Positions 9,886 through 19,102 of a stretch of 52,271 nt of DNA are shown here, piece after piece (within the stretch, counting starts at the first letter, position 1; every line of letters begins with the position of its first letter). The stretch lies in assembly GCA_017617995.1 (NCBI GenBank), contig JAFZVE010000052.1:1-52271 (forward strand), in the 5' to 3' direction. Below the pieces are notes generated by a model. It made no database searches and was not told the origin of the DNA. It was given only the letters and a program-made list of their open reading frames with translations. The position numbers and the translations under genes were made by a program. This DNA comes from Clostridiales bacterium. Its GTDB lineage: Bacteria; Bacillota; Clostridia; Saccharofermentanales; Saccharofermentanaceae.

Positions 9886-11376
9886 ATGGGCGCTCTTCGA
9901 TTCCATGTAGCAGTATTTGCCGCGAAATGTACTAAATTCGGACTTCGTATCATGGGACGTGGTGCAACTACGCTTCCCGGTAAGGTCGCCGCGAAGATCG
10001 ACCCAAATGTTCTAAAGAGACTCTGTGAAGGGCAGGACTGTGTGACGATCACCGGTACGAACGGCAAAACCACGACGACTCACATGATCACCGATATTTT
10101 CCGAAACTGCGGTTATACCGTCGTTACCAATGTCTCCGGTGCGAATCTTCTTTCCGGTGTGGCGACCTCCATGATCTTCGGCATGAAGGACATGAAGAAG
10201 GCGAAGAAGGAAGGAAAGAAAGTCATCTGCGTCCTCGAGACCGACGAAGCTGCCTACGGGAAGATCGCCTGCCAGATCAGGCCGAAGGTCTCTGTCGTGA
10301 CGAATCTTTTCAGAGATCAGCTCGACCGTTTCGGCGAACTGGCCCATACACGTGACCTGATCGCAAAAGGACTGGATACCTGCGAGGCGGATATCCTTCT
10401 GAATAGCGATGATTCCCTCGTTTCCGAGCTCTATAAGGGAAGAGAAGGCAGGACATGTTTCTACGGTCTTTCCGAAGAAGCCATGCACTACAATAACGTG
10501 ACCTATCCGAACCGTTCCGGTGTTCTCCCGGCGTCCTCGGATGCGGAATACTGCACGGGCTGTAAGACAAAGTACACATACACAGCCCGTTCATTCGGGC
10601 ATCTCGGTGCTTTTTCATGTGCGACATGTGGGAAGAAAAGACAGGCACCGCGCTTCTTTGTGAAGTACGATCTTGCGAAAAACCCGTCGGACGAGGGATA
10701 CGAGCTCTCGCTTCTCGATGCAGGCGAGGGAAGAACGGAAGTATCCGCAGCGGACGGCTCTTCCGGCACGAAGGAAAAACGCGTCAGGCTCCCGATCCCG
10801 GGTATGCATAACTTCTATAACTCTATTTCCGCAGTAGCGGCCTGTGTCCGTATGGGCGAGAAGATCGGTGACAAAGAGAATCTCTCCTTCGAGAAATGCG
10901 CGGAAGCGCTCGAGCACGTCGAAGCGGCCTTCGGTCGTATGGAGAAGATCGCGATCGGAGATAAGAAGATCTGCGTACTTCTTGTGAAGAATCCTGTTGG
11001 TCTCGACCGTGCACTCTCTTTCGTGGCCGGTGCTTCGGATGCAGACGGTATCTACATGCTGCTGAACAGTAACATTGCCGACGGTAAGGACGTCTCGTGG
11101 ATCTGGGACGTGGACTTCGAGTCGAAGGAATTCCCGCAGAAGGTCTATGTCTCGGGCGACCGCTACGGAGACATGATGCTCCGTATCCTCTATTCCGGTG
11201 TCGACAGAGAGCGCATCATTGCCAAGCCGATGGAGGAATGCGCGGATCTTCTCGATCAGGCGATCTCGGATTCGGCCGTGGGCAAATGCCTCTATATCCT
11301 TCCGAACTATACCTCGATGCTGGCGCTCCGGTCGATCCTGGTGAAGAGATACCACCTGAAGGATTTCTGGAAATGA
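9886..11376 (+). CDS. murT: Lipid II isoglutaminyl synthase subunit MurT
   Basis: This Mur-ligase-like subunit activates the alpha-carboxyl of D-Glu in lipid II so that GatD-supplied ammonia makes D-isoglutamine. The 496-aa protein has the P-loop GTNGKTTT at residues 57-64, and a four-Cys zinc ribbon inserted in the middle domain (Cys223, Cys226, Cys245, Cys248), a hallmark of MurT. A C-terminal DUF1727 region follows. Start ATG has GGGGAAATAAG ahead of it. GatD follows after 21 bp, matching the obligate MurT-GatD pair. Confidence 0.94.
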   Translation: MGALRFHVAVFAAKCTKFGLRIMGRGATTLPGKVAAKIDPNVLKRLCEGQDCVTITGTNGKTTTTHMITDIFRNCGYTVVTNVSGANLLSGVATSMIFGMKDMKKAKKEGKKVICVLETDEAAYGKIACQIRPKVSVVTNLFRDQLDRFGELAHTRDLIAKGLDTCEADILLNSDDSLVSELYKGREGRTCFYGLSEEAMHYNNVTYPNRSGVLPASSDAEYCTGCKTKYTYTARSFGHLGAFSCATCGKKRQAPRFFVKYDLAKNPSDEGYELSLLDAGEGRTEVSAADGSSGTKEKRVRLPIPGMHNFYNSISAVAACVRMGEKIGDKENLSFEKCAEALEHVEAAFGRMEKIAIGDKKICVLLVKNPVGLDRALSFVAGASDADGIYMLLNSNIADGKDVSWIWDVDFESKEFPQKVYVSGDRYGDMMLRILYSGVDRERIIAKPMEECADLLDQAISDSAVGKCLYILPNYTSMLALRSILVKRYHLKDFWK

Positions 11377-11397
11377 CGAAAGGACAGTGCTTCTGAC

Positions 11398-12177
11398 ATG
11401 GAAAACGGTGAAAAAGAACTTCGCATCTGTCATATGTATCCGGACCTCCTGAATCTCTATGGGGATCGGGGAAATGTCCTGAGCTTGATCCGTCGCGCCG
11501 AACTTCGCGGGATCAAGGTCAAGCTGGTACCGATCTCGATCGGAGATGATTTTGACGAGAAGGACTTCGATATCGTATTCCTCGGTGGCGGCCAGGACGC
11601 GGAACAGAACGTGATCCGCAGGGATTTCGTCGAGGTGAAGGGTCCGAAGGTCAAGGACGCCATCGAGAACGGTATGGTGTTCCTGTGTATCTGCGGCGGC
11701 TACCAGATGCTCGGCAAATACTATCAGGAGCATGACGGCACGAGGATCGAGTGCCTCGGTGCCATCGACGTATATACTGTCGGCGAGGACGTGCGCTATA
11801 TCCAGGACACGATCTATGAAGCGGATTTTCTGAAGGAAGATGGCATTGCTGACAGTGCGGTGCTGTACGGATTTGAGAATCACAGCGGACGCACGTATCT
11901 CGGCGAATCCGTCAAGCCCATGGCGAAGGTCATCGAGGGCGCCGGAAATAACGGCAAAGACGGCTACGAGGGCGCCATTTATAACAATGTTTACTGCACA
12001 TATTCACACGGAAGTTTTCTGCCGAAGAACCCAAAGATGACAGATCATCTGCTGGCTTTGGCGCTGAAAAGAAGATATGGCGAAGAGTACGAACTTCCGC
12101 CTCTCGGAACCGAGGGCGAAGATTTTGCTCGTGCCGCACTTCTTAAGTATAAAGAAAAAGGAAATACCGCTCCGTAA
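11398..12177 (+). CDS. gatD: Lipid II isoglutaminyl synthase glutaminase subunit GatD
   Basis: This is a class I glutamine amidotransferase of the CobB/CobQ type that hydrolyses glutamine and feeds ammonia to MurT. The 259-aa protein has the family start HMYPDLLNLYGDRGN (12-26), the nucleophile Cys99 in LCICGGYQ, and His204 in YSHGS. It lies 21 bp after murT and its stop codon is inside the loop of a terminator hairpin, closing the sortase-murT-gatD operon. Confidence 0.95.
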   Translation: MENGEKELRICHMYPDLLNLYGDRGNVLSLIRRAELRGIKVKLVPISIGDDFDEKDFDIVFLGGGQDAEQNVIRRDFVEVKGPKVKDAIENGMVFLCICGGYQMLGKYYQEHDGTRIECLGAIDVYTVGEDVRYIQDTIYEADFLKEDGIADSAVLYGFENHSGRTYLGESVKPMAKVIEGAGNNGKDGYEGAIYNNVYCTYSHGSFLPKNPKMTDHLLALALKRRYGEEYELPPLGTEGEDFARAALLKYKEKGNTAP

Positions 12178-12196
12178 GAGAGTATTTCCCATTTTT
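12160..12196 (+). terminator. Terminator of sortase-murT-gatD overlapping the gatD stop codon
   Basis: GGAAATAC (12160-12167) pairs with GTATTTCC (12182-12189), followed by CATTTTTC. The gatD TAA (12175-12177) lies in the loop. The stem is AT-rich, so strength is uncertain. Confidence 0.6.
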
Positions 12197-12222
12197 CAGA
12201 AATCCATTTTATAAACCTTATA

Positions 12223-13164
12223 TCAGGTGATGCGGTCGCGTCCGAGAGTCTTCGATGTGTAGAGACGCTCGTCAGCGGCGTGGATCAGATCCGCGACATC
12301 CTTACAATCTTTGTAGCAGGAGATGCCCATGCTGGCCGTGAGTCGGACCGGAGCCGACTTCTCATCGAGAACGATCGGAGCGGAAGACAGCGCAGAGCGG
12401 ACACGCTCGGCCTTGATCTTCGCACCCTTGAGAGGCGTATCCGGGAGGAGCATCATGAACTCATCGCCGCCGATGCGGAAAACCATATCGGACTTTCTGC
12501 ACTGGGAGGTGAGGATGCCCGCTACGAGGCGGAGTACATCGTCGCCCTTGTTATGACCGTAATCATCGTTGATCTTCTTGAAGAAATCGATATCCAGAGA
12601 AATCAGGCAGAACGTATTCTTCGGATCATCGGTATTTCTGCGGTCATACTGGGACGCAGTCTTCTCGATCATCTCATAGAAATATCTTCTGTTAAAGAGT
12701 CCCGTCAGGTCATCGACCTGAGAGAGTCTTCTCAGTTTTTCATTAGTGCGGCTCAGTTCCTCTTCCACGATCTTCAGCGCGGTAATGTTTCTGCTGATAC
12801 CCCATGTGCCGATCACTTCGCCCTTATCGTTGAGAAGGGGATACTTGGAAGCGGAATACCATACGACCGAACCGTCTGCTTTCTCGAGACGCTCGATGTT
12901 GGAGATCAGAGGAACACCTGTATCCATGATCTCCAGTTCTTCTTTACGGGACCGCGCCGCGAAGTCCTTCGGGAAAAAATCGGCATCGCTCTTTCCGACC
13001 ATCTCACGCGGATCGGAAATGCCGAACTGTGCAGCATGGGAGCGGTTGTTCCAGATAAACCGGGAATGCACATCCTTAAAGTAGATGGTGTCATTTGAGT
13101 AGTCACGGATAATGTCCAGGATCTTCTCGTTGGAGAAATACGGATCCATCTTCTTCTTAGCCAT
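12223..13164 (-). CDS. PAS-GGDEF diguanylate cyclase
   Basis: This protein should make cyclic di-GMP from two GTP under control of a PAS sensor. An N-terminal PAS domain (about 8-130, ending GTWGISRNITALK) leads through a short coiled linker into a GGDEF domain (about 145-313). The domain is intact: DIDFFKKINDDYGH (191-204), GGDEF at 232-236, and the product-inhibition I-site RKSD (223-226) five residues before it. No membrane segment is seen, so it is cytosolic. The ATG has the ribosome-binding site AAAGGGGAC. A second PAS-GGDEF protein at 40766-41749 shares the architecture but has a degenerate active site. Confidence 0.92.
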   Translation of the reverse strand: MAKKKMDPYFSNEKILDIIRDYSNDTIYFKDVHSRFIWNNRSHAAQFGISDPREMVGKSDADFFPKDFAARSRKEELEIMDTGVPLISNIERLEKADGSVVWYSASKYPLLNDKGEVIGTWGISRNITALKIVEEELSRTNEKLRRLSQVDDLTGLFNRRYFYEMIEKTASQYDRRNTDDPKNTFCLISLDIDFFKKINDDYGHNKGDDVLRLVAGILTSQCRKSDMVFRIGGDEFMMLLPDTPLKGAKIKAERVRSALSSAPIVLDEKSAPVRLTASMGISCYKDCKDVADLIHAADERLYTSKTLGRDRIT

Positions 13165-13308
13165 ATATGCGTCCCCTTTCTGTTTCTTTGCATGCCATCC
13201 CGTCTATTATCTCAAAAAAACGTCAAAAAGGAAATAGACAAAACATTTCCACTTCGTTTCTGCTATACTGGGTCTAGATATTTGAAAGATCGCAGACAGG
13301 TGAGATGT

Positions 13309-14841
13309 ATGAAACTGGAAATCATGGACACCACCCTTCGGGACGGAGAACAGACCCCGGGAGTTTCCTTTACCCCCGGCGAGAAACTGAGTATAGCCAA
13401 GATCCTTCTGGACGAGGTCAAGGTCGACCGTGTCGAGGTCACGTCTGCACGCATCTCTGACGGCGATTTCGAAGCCCTCCAGAAGATCACGGAATGGGCC
13501 AAGGGCAAGGGCTACCTTGAGAAGGTCGAGGTTTTGGCTTTTGTCGATCGCGGTCATTCTCTTTCCTGGATCGAAAATGCGGGCGGTCGTGTCGTCAATC
13601 TCCTTTGCAAAAGCTCTCTGCACCACCTTACCGCGCAGCTCGGGAAGTCCCCGGAACAGCACGTCGGCGAGATCCGCCGCGTCATTGAGGATGCGGCCTT
13701 CCGTGACATGAAGGTCAATGTCTACCTCGAGGACTGGAGTAACGGTGTACAGAAAGATTTCGAATATGTGAAGTATCTGGTCTCGGAGATCTCGGTCCTC
13801 CCGGTCGAGAGGATCATGCTGGCCGATACCCTCGGTGTTCTAACTCCGGATATTACCTATGAATACGTAAAGAAGATGTGCTCGCTGTTCCCGGATGTTC
13901 ACTTCGATTTCCACGCACACAACGACTACGACATGTCAGTCGGGAATACCATCATGGCCGTAAAGGCCGGCGCAAAGGGCGTGCACGTGACGGTAAACGG
14001 TCTGGGCGAGCGCGCGGGAAATACGCCGCTGGCGTCCATCGTAGGGGCGGTCTCGGACTTCTGTGAAAATAGATCGATTGACGTCAATGAAACGGCGCTC
14101 GAGCATGTAAGTAAGATGGTCGAGTCCTTCTCGGGGATGCGAATCCCGAAGAACCAGCCGATCACCGGTGCAGCGGTATTTACCCAGACGGCCGGTGTCC
14201 ATGCGGACGGAGATACGAAAGATTCCCTGTACTGCAATAAACTCGCACCGGAACGATTCGGCCGTATGCGCCAGTATGCGCTCGGCAAGGCCAGCGGCCG
14301 CGCGAGTATCGCGAAGAATCTCGAAGAATTCGGACTGGATCTGGACGCGGAATCACTCGAGAAAGTGACGGCCCGTATCGTAGAAATGGGCGATAACAAA
14401 GAGAGCGTCATGACGGATGAACTCCCGTATATCGTGGCCGACGTACTCGGAAAAGGGAACGGAGAATCCCACGTGAAGATCCTGAACTACTATGTATGCC
14501 ATGCCAGAGATCTCAATCCGGTGGCGACGATGCGTATCCAGATCGACGATAACGTACATGAAGCGAGTGCCTCAGGTGAAGGTCAGTTCGACGCCTTCAT
14601 GCGGGCTCTTCAGAAGGTCTATCAGCAGTTTGGAAGAACACTTCCGTTCTTCGCCGACTATACCGTCACGATTCCGCCGGGAGGCCGTACCAATGCATTT
14701 GTCGAGAGTGTCATCACCTGGCGTGACGGGGACCACGAGTTTAAGACCCGGGGTCTCGACCGTGACCAGGTCGCCGCCGCCATCAAGGCCACCGCGAAGA
14801 TGCTCAATATCATCTATGAGCAGGAGCAGCTCGGTGAGTAA
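13309..14841 (+). CDS. LeuA2-type 2-isopropylmalate/citramalate synthase family protein
   Basis: This DRE-TIM enzyme condenses acetyl-CoA with a 2-oxo acid, either 2-oxoisovalerate (leucine pathway) or pyruvate (citramalate). The 510-aa protein has DTTLRDGEQ at 7-15, metal-binding FHAHND (201-206), GLGERAGN (231-238), and a C-terminal LeuA regulatory domain (about 390-510) with GEGQFDAFMRAL. Blocks such as VYLEDWSNG and VFTQTAGVHADGD resemble the LeuA2 variant known from Bacteroidetes. I start at the ATG at 13309 (ribosome-binding site AGGTGAG); a longer frame back to 13192 lacks family similarity. It stands alone with no other leu or ilv genes, so the substrate is open. Confidence 0.85.
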   Translation: MKLEIMDTTLRDGEQTPGVSFTPGEKLSIAKILLDEVKVDRVEVTSARISDGDFEALQKITEWAKGKGYLEKVEVLAFVDRGHSLSWIENAGGRVVNLLCKSSLHHLTAQLGKSPEQHVGEIRRVIEDAAFRDMKVNVYLEDWSNGVQKDFEYVKYLVSEISVLPVERIMLADTLGVLTPDITYEYVKKMCSLFPDVHFDFHAHNDYDMSVGNTIMAVKAGAKGVHVTVNGLGERAGNTPLASIVGAVSDFCENRSIDVNETALEHVSKMVESFSGMRIPKNQPITGAAVFTQTAGVHADGDTKDSLYCNKLAPERFGRMRQYALGKASGRASIAKNLEEFGLDLDAESLEKVTARIVEMGDNKESVMTDELPYIVADVLGKGNGESHVKILNYYVCHARDLNPVATMRIQIDDNVHEASASGEGQFDAFMRALQKVYQQFGRTLPFFADYTVTIPPGGRTNAFVESVITWRDGDHEFKTRGLDRDQVAAAIKATAKMLNIIYEQEQLGE

Positions 14842-14861
14842 AGCAAAGAAAAACAAAAGAT

Positions 14862-14900
14862 GCAGAGGCTGCCTCCGACATGAGACAGCCTCTGCTTTTT
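14862..14900. terminator. Bidirectional terminator between the LeuA2-like gene and the convergent lipoprotein gene
   Basis: GCAGAGGCTG (14862-14871) pairs perfectly with CAGCCTCTGC (14886-14895). TTTTT follows on the plus strand, and a T-rich tail (TCTTTTGTTTTT) on the minus strand. Confidence 0.85.
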
Positions 14901-14921
14901 CAATAAGTGTTTATCCGGTGT

Positions 14922-16574
14922 TTAGCCTGCGTAGAACAGTCCGATGAAGAGATCTCTCTCGTCTCCGGCATCCAGCGCCATGTGATAATCTTCGATCGTA
15001 AACGACAGACAGAAGTATTCGTTATCGAAGTCGTCCTCACACAGAGTGGAGAAGTAGGCGAGCTGTGCATCTTTATCGTATCCCAGAAGCGTAACGGAAG
15101 TGCCGGCCGGGATCTCCACATCCGAACCATCGTAGACATCTTTAGCGGCGATGTCCACCTTGGTGACGAGAAGATGCGCTTCGCGAAGTGTCATATTACT
15201 GTACAGTTCGAACATATCTGTTGTACTTTCAAAATAGTACTCGTTGGTTTTTACACCGGTACCGATAAACTGGGAAATGTCAGCGACTACGATGTAATTC
15301 GGGTTATAGGGCTCCGTGTCGTAATAACCATCGAAACGTCCCTGATAGGAGACGCTCAGATCACTGTTGATGCGGAAGAGCAGCTGGATGCTGTAGTCAT
15401 CCTCGATGGTTGTTTCGACACAGATGAAGAACTCGCCGTTCGAGCAGACGAGGTATGCATCTTCATATTCGCCATCGAGTTCATCGGAGACGTCCCCGGA
15501 GATCGTTGTGGTTACGCCGCTGATGTCGAATGTCATCTCCTCGAATACGTAGAAGGTGTCCGAGGGGTAGGTTATCGTGATCTCATCCGTGATGCCGTCT
15601 CCGGTCAGATCCCAGTAGATCTTATCGTCCGCTCCGGCCTCAAACATGTAGGAATCCGGAGTTGCGCCGAAGTAACCCATGTTGAACATGCCTTCATTCG
15701 CAATCGCGGAGATCTTGGCTTTATGCGGATAATAAATGTTCGTGTCAATAAGCACGATTCCGTCATAGGTAAGACAGAAGGGGATGGATCCGTCACGGAT
15801 CTGCGCGAGGATCTTGTCTGTGTTAGAGAAGAGATTGTTGCTGGAGACATAGTCACACAGCGCTTCCTTATCGGTGACAACATCCTCAAACGTGATCGTT
15901 TCCGCCGTAGGAGAAACGTAGTTATAGGCCGTAACGGTATAGTTCTCATCTCCCGGCTCAGTAATATAGAACGAGAGGAAGAGTGAGTCGGCACGTGTCA
16001 CGTTGGTAGTGCAGAAGATGTTCGTGGTGGTGTCCGGAATCTGATTATTAGCAATGCTGTTCAGAAACTCCTCGAGACGCTCTTCGTACAGTTCGTCATA
16101 CTTATCTTCGATATCGTAGTAGATATCATCGATGACCCCTTCCAGATCCGAATTATCCGGATTCCAAAGCCAGTAATCATCATACTCCACATGTATTCCG
16201 ATCGTCGAATTGTAATAATTGTTGGTATCATTTGTGTTTTCTACACCGTACATGAGCCAATACGGATCATTCTCGAAGTCCAGGAACTCCAGCGAATGAT
16301 CGTAGACGAGCGTGTCTGTGAAAACGGGGGCGGAGGGCTTGGCAGATGTGTCCGAGCTTACGCCGGTATCTTCCGTTTCCGAGGAGTCGGAAGCAGGTGT
16401 GGTATCCGTAGGCGCTTCTGTCGAGGACTCACCTGGTTCGTCAGATGTATCCTCTGTGTCTTCTGTCTTCGACGTTTTCTTTTTCTTCTTTTTCGTGGTC
16501 TCTTCCTTATCTGTGCAGGCGGCACAGGAAAGAATGAGCGAGAAGCAGAGCAGTGTGGCTACGATTTTTTTCAT
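14922..16574 (-). CDS. Putative lipoprotein of unknown function with Thr/Ser/Glu-rich linker
   Basis: No family is recognised. The 550-aa protein begins with a lipoprotein signal peptide (MKKIVATLLCFSLILSCAAC; the lipidated Cys is 17 or 20), then a Lys run and a low-complexity Thr/Ser/Asp/Glu linker to about residue 85. The rest is a secreted domain rich in Tyr, Asp and aromatic residues with no recognised motif. It lies 61 bp downstream of the zinc-ribbon kinase on the same strand, and both proteins have Thr/Glu linkers before their outside domains, so a shared sensing role is possible but unproven. The ATG has a perfect AGGAGG. Confidence 0.75.
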   Translation of the reverse strand: MKKIVATLLCFSLILSCAACTDKEETTKKKKKKTSKTEDTEDTSDEPGESSTEAPTDTTPASDSSETEDTGVSSDTSAKPSAPVFTDTLVYDHSLEFLDFENDPYWLMYGVENTNDTNNYYNSTIGIHVEYDDYWLWNPDNSDLEGVIDDIYYDIEDKYDELYEERLEEFLNSIANNQIPDTTTNIFCTTNVTRADSLFLSFYITEPGDENYTVTAYNYVSPTAETITFEDVVTDKEALCDYVSSNNLFSNTDKILAQIRDGSIPFCLTYDGIVLIDTNIYYPHKAKISAIANEGMFNMGYFGATPDSYMFEAGADDKIYWDLTGDGITDEITITYPSDTFYVFEEMTFDISGVTTTISGDVSDELDGEYEDAYLVCSNGEFFICVETTIEDDYSIQLLFRINSDLSVSYQGRFDGYYDTEPYNPNYIVVADISQFIGTGVKTNEYYFESTTDMFELYSNMTLREAHLLVTKVDIAAKDVYDGSDVEIPAGTSVTLLGYDKDAQLAYFSTLCEDDFDNEYFCLSFTIEDYHMALDAGDERDLFIGLFYAG

Positions 16575-16597
16575 ACATACCTCCTATTTCCCTAAAC

Positions 16598-16613
16598 ATA
16601 GACTGTCGTCTAT
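16598..16613. repeat. Inverted repeat ATAGAC-N4-GTCTAT (copy 1)
   Basis: ATAGAC (16598-16603), four bases and GTCTAT (16608-16613) form a perfect 6-4-6 inverted repeat in the leader of the lipoprotein gene, between it and the kinase gene. The same layout recurs at 37770-37785 and, with one mismatch, at 1140-1155. Confidence 0.5.
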
Positions 16614-16635
16614 ATAAATATTCTCTTGTCTGGTT

Positions 16636-18981
16636 TCAGGCTCCGAATCCATACATGATTTTGGCTACCTCTGATCTGGCGGCATCATCATTGGTACAGG
16701 CCCCGACGATCAGAGTATTTCCTGCCCGTACGGCTACGATACGATAATCTCCAAGACCCATTACGGAGTCCGCGGTAAAAGAACCGTCTGCGGTAAGCTT
16801 CCATTCGGTTTTCGCCAGGTATCCGCTGAACTGATTGAGATTAAAAGCATCCAAGATCTCTTCGTACGAAGTGGAGAAGTTCGTGATGCAATAATCTTCA
16901 ACGTCGTAGTTGTAGTAGGAGAACAGAATCAGACTTCCATTCATGTCATATTTGTAGACATTCCAGTTGTCTATTGCGACCGGATCCTCTTCTTCCTCGA
17001 AGATATACTCATTCCCATCAAAGTGACTCGTAAACTCTTCAAGCGAAATCGGATCCGGCATGGAGAGGTGCAAAGAATCGACAGTGTTGCGGTAGACGGT
17101 GCGATATTCTTCTTTCGTTACGCTGTCACCGTCGGCTTCGATAAGGATCAGGACACAGTAAGCGTACCCGGTATTCTTATCGAGGATGACACGCATATTC
17201 AGCTCCACATCGACGCCCTTATTCTTACCGGTCATGACGATATCGGCGTAATTGAGGTTCGTTTCCGTATTAAGCTCGCAGGAAACGATCTCCAGATTTT
17301 CGAAATTCCCGCTTACTTCAAATGCGGAATTAAAATCAGTAATGAACCGTTCAAAGTCTTGTTTGGGTGCGGCGTCGGCAGGCAGAGCCGGTTCGGAATA
17401 GATCATCATGAAGTTCGCCGTACTCCCGGAAATAGGCAGGAAATAGTAGAAGCCTTCGCTATCCAGGAAGAACCATGAATTCGTCATGGTGAAGGACAGA
17501 TCCGTAATCGTATAAAGCGAAGTATCGTTTCCAAGATCGATCGCGGAAAGAACCTGAGGATCTTCGGTCAGTAGAGAAGGAGCCGGCGTGGTCTCCGTTG
17601 TAGGAGGCGTGGTGGACTCGGTGGTTGTGGTCGGTTCCTCTGTGGTCGACTCCGTAGTCGTAGTTGGCTCTTCGGTGGTGGTCGTGGTGGTTTTCTTCGT
17701 CTTCTTTGCCGTGGTTTCCTCCTCTTTGGCATCGAAAGCACCGCTGAAATAGAGACCCAGCGGGATAGAGATCCCGGCCAGAAGAACTATACCTGCGACG
17801 ATATAGGTAAGAGGACGTTTCCAGATACTCTCTTTCGTTTGAGGCGGCTTAACAGAAGATCCTTCTGACTTGTTCGCGGGAGCCGGTTGTAATGCCGGCG
17901 AGGGTGCCGACGGTGCCGGAGCAAGTGGCGCAGCCGCGGAAGAGGCGACCGAAGGCGCCGGTACAAAAGGAGAAGCGGCAGGAGATGCCTGAGGCGCTGC
18001 CGGAGCACTCTGCGCGAGATCCTTACCGGCAATGGCCAGCGCGAAAGACTTCATGTCCGGGAAACGACCGGAAGCATGGACGGACAGTGCTTTTAGCAGT
18101 GCATCGTTCGCATACTGCGGCATATCCACGCCAAGGTCGATCGGGGCAACCAGAGAATCTTCGTGGACACGCTCGATGGCATCCGGCGGCATGATCCCCG
18201 TAAGGATCAGATACATTGTTGCCGCCAGCGCATATTCATCGGACCACGGGCCCTGATTGCCGTGCTTCCGATACTGCTCTTCCGGCGCGAAGCCGTGCTT
18301 GAGGATGATCGACTTGCTCTTATCGTTGTCGATCGCGAGTCTCGCGGCACCGAAATCGAGGATGCGGGTAGAGCCATCCTTCATGACAATGATATTGTCC
18401 GGACTGATATCACGGTGCAGGAGATTCTGGTTGTGCACGGCGTGGAGCGATTTCATAATCGGCAGCAGCAGTGCGAGCGCCTCGTCAAAGGGGAGTTTGC
18501 CGCCCTTGGCATTGGTGTACTTCATCAGATCCACGCCTTCGATGTATTCCATCACGAAGTACGCGGTGTTGTTCTCACGGAAATAGTCATGGACCGTTAC
18601 GATATTCGGTACTTTGCGGAGCTTGGCCAGGATGCGGGCTTCGTCGATGAATTTGTTGGCACCCGTGTCATAGCGGGTCTGTTCTTCCTGGGAACTGACG
18701 GTCATTGTGTAGTGGTCTGCGTCACGGATCGCGATGCCTGACGGGAGATACTCCTTGACGGCGACGCAGATCTCCAGCGTCATATCATAAGCGAGATACG
18801 TGATACCAAATCCTCCGACACCGAGTACGCGTCCCGTCAGATACCGGCCGTTCAGGATCGTCCCGATCGGAAGTGCGATGTAGGGGTGTCTGGCAGTACT
18901 GATGTCATAGCCGCAGTGCGGACATGGGCCCGTACCTTCACGCTCATTAAAACATCCATAACATAGTTTATTTACATCCAT
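16636..18981 (-). CDS. Membrane Ser/Thr protein kinase with N-terminal zinc ribbon
   Basis: This is a Hanks-type kinase. A zinc ribbon opens it (Cys7, Cys10, Cys20, Cys23). The kinase domain spans about 40-320: P-loop GVGGFG (54-59), ATP Lys76, HRDISPDN (189-196, catalytic Asp191, Asn196) and DFG (209-211). A Pro/Ala-rich linker leads to one membrane helix (about 391-413). A Lys/Thr/Glu repeat stalk and an outside region (about 470-781) follow, which looks like two related alpha/beta domains. All catalytic residues are present. Unlike PrkC there are no PASTA repeats. Lipoprotein 14922-16574 follows and is a candidate partner or substrate. Confidence 0.88.
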   Translation of the reverse strand: MDVNKLCYGCFNEREGTGPCPHCGYDISTARHPYIALPIGTILNGRYLTGRVLGVGGFGITYLAYDMTLEICVAVKEYLPSGIAIRDADHYTMTVSSQEEQTRYDTGANKFIDEARILAKLRKVPNIVTVHDYFRENNTAYFVMEYIEGVDLMKYTNAKGGKLPFDEALALLLPIMKSLHAVHNQNLLHRDISPDNIIVMKDGSTRILDFGAARLAIDNDKSKSIILKHGFAPEEQYRKHGNQGPWSDEYALAATMYLILTGIMPPDAIERVHEDSLVAPIDLGVDMPQYANDALLKALSVHASGRFPDMKSFALAIAGKDLAQSAPAAPQASPAASPFVPAPSVASSAAAPLAPAPSAPSPALQPAPANKSEGSSVKPPQTKESIWKRPLTYIVAGIVLLAGISIPLGLYFSGAFDAKEEETTAKKTKKTTTTTTEEPTTTTESTTEEPTTTTESTTPPTTETTPAPSLLTEDPQVLSAIDLGNDTSLYTITDLSFTMTNSWFFLDSEGFYYFLPISGSTANFMMIYSEPALPADAAPKQDFERFITDFNSAFEVSGNFENLEIVSCELNTETNLNYADIVMTGKNKGVDVELNMRVILDKNTGYAYCVLILIEADGDSVTKEEYRTVYRNTVDSLHLSMPDPISLEEFTSHFDGNEYIFEEEEDPVAIDNWNVYKYDMNGSLILFSYYNYDVEDYCITNFSTSYEEILDAFNLNQFSGYLAKTEWKLTADGSFTADSVMGLGDYRIVAVRAGNTLIVGACTNDDAARSEVAKIMYGFGA
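17584..17691 (-). repeat. Low-complexity Thr/Glu repeat encoding the kinase stalk
   Basis: Residues 431-466 of the kinase are near-tandem EEPTTTTEST units flanked by Thr runs. It is a coding repeat that probably forms the stalk outside the membrane, and it is prone to length variation. Confidence 0.7.
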
Positions 18982-18985
18982 AGCG

Positions 18986-19102
18986 TCACGTCTCTTCTTT
19001 TGTACTTTCTTTTCCTTCTGTTATTGGGTCTACCGTAGGCGGTTCTTCCAGTTTGGCCTTCGTGTCGATGATCACGACACAGTCTTCCTTAACGTTTCTC
19101 AT
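18986..19102 (-). pseudogene. Possible 38-aa second half of a frameshifted small gene
   Basis: MRNVKEDCVVIIDTKAKLEE begins this 38-codon frame, which ends 4 bp before the kinase ATG. It has no Shine-Dalgarno and overlaps the 27-codon frame by 14 bases in a different phase. The arrangement fits a one-base frameshift in a short membrane-anchored gene upstream of the kinase. No family is recognised. Confidence 0.25.

Noticed and set aside
10615..11883. A 422-codon minus-strand frame opposite murT and gatD
   Set aside because: Same shadow effect; murT and gatD show clear motifs and spacing on the plus strand.
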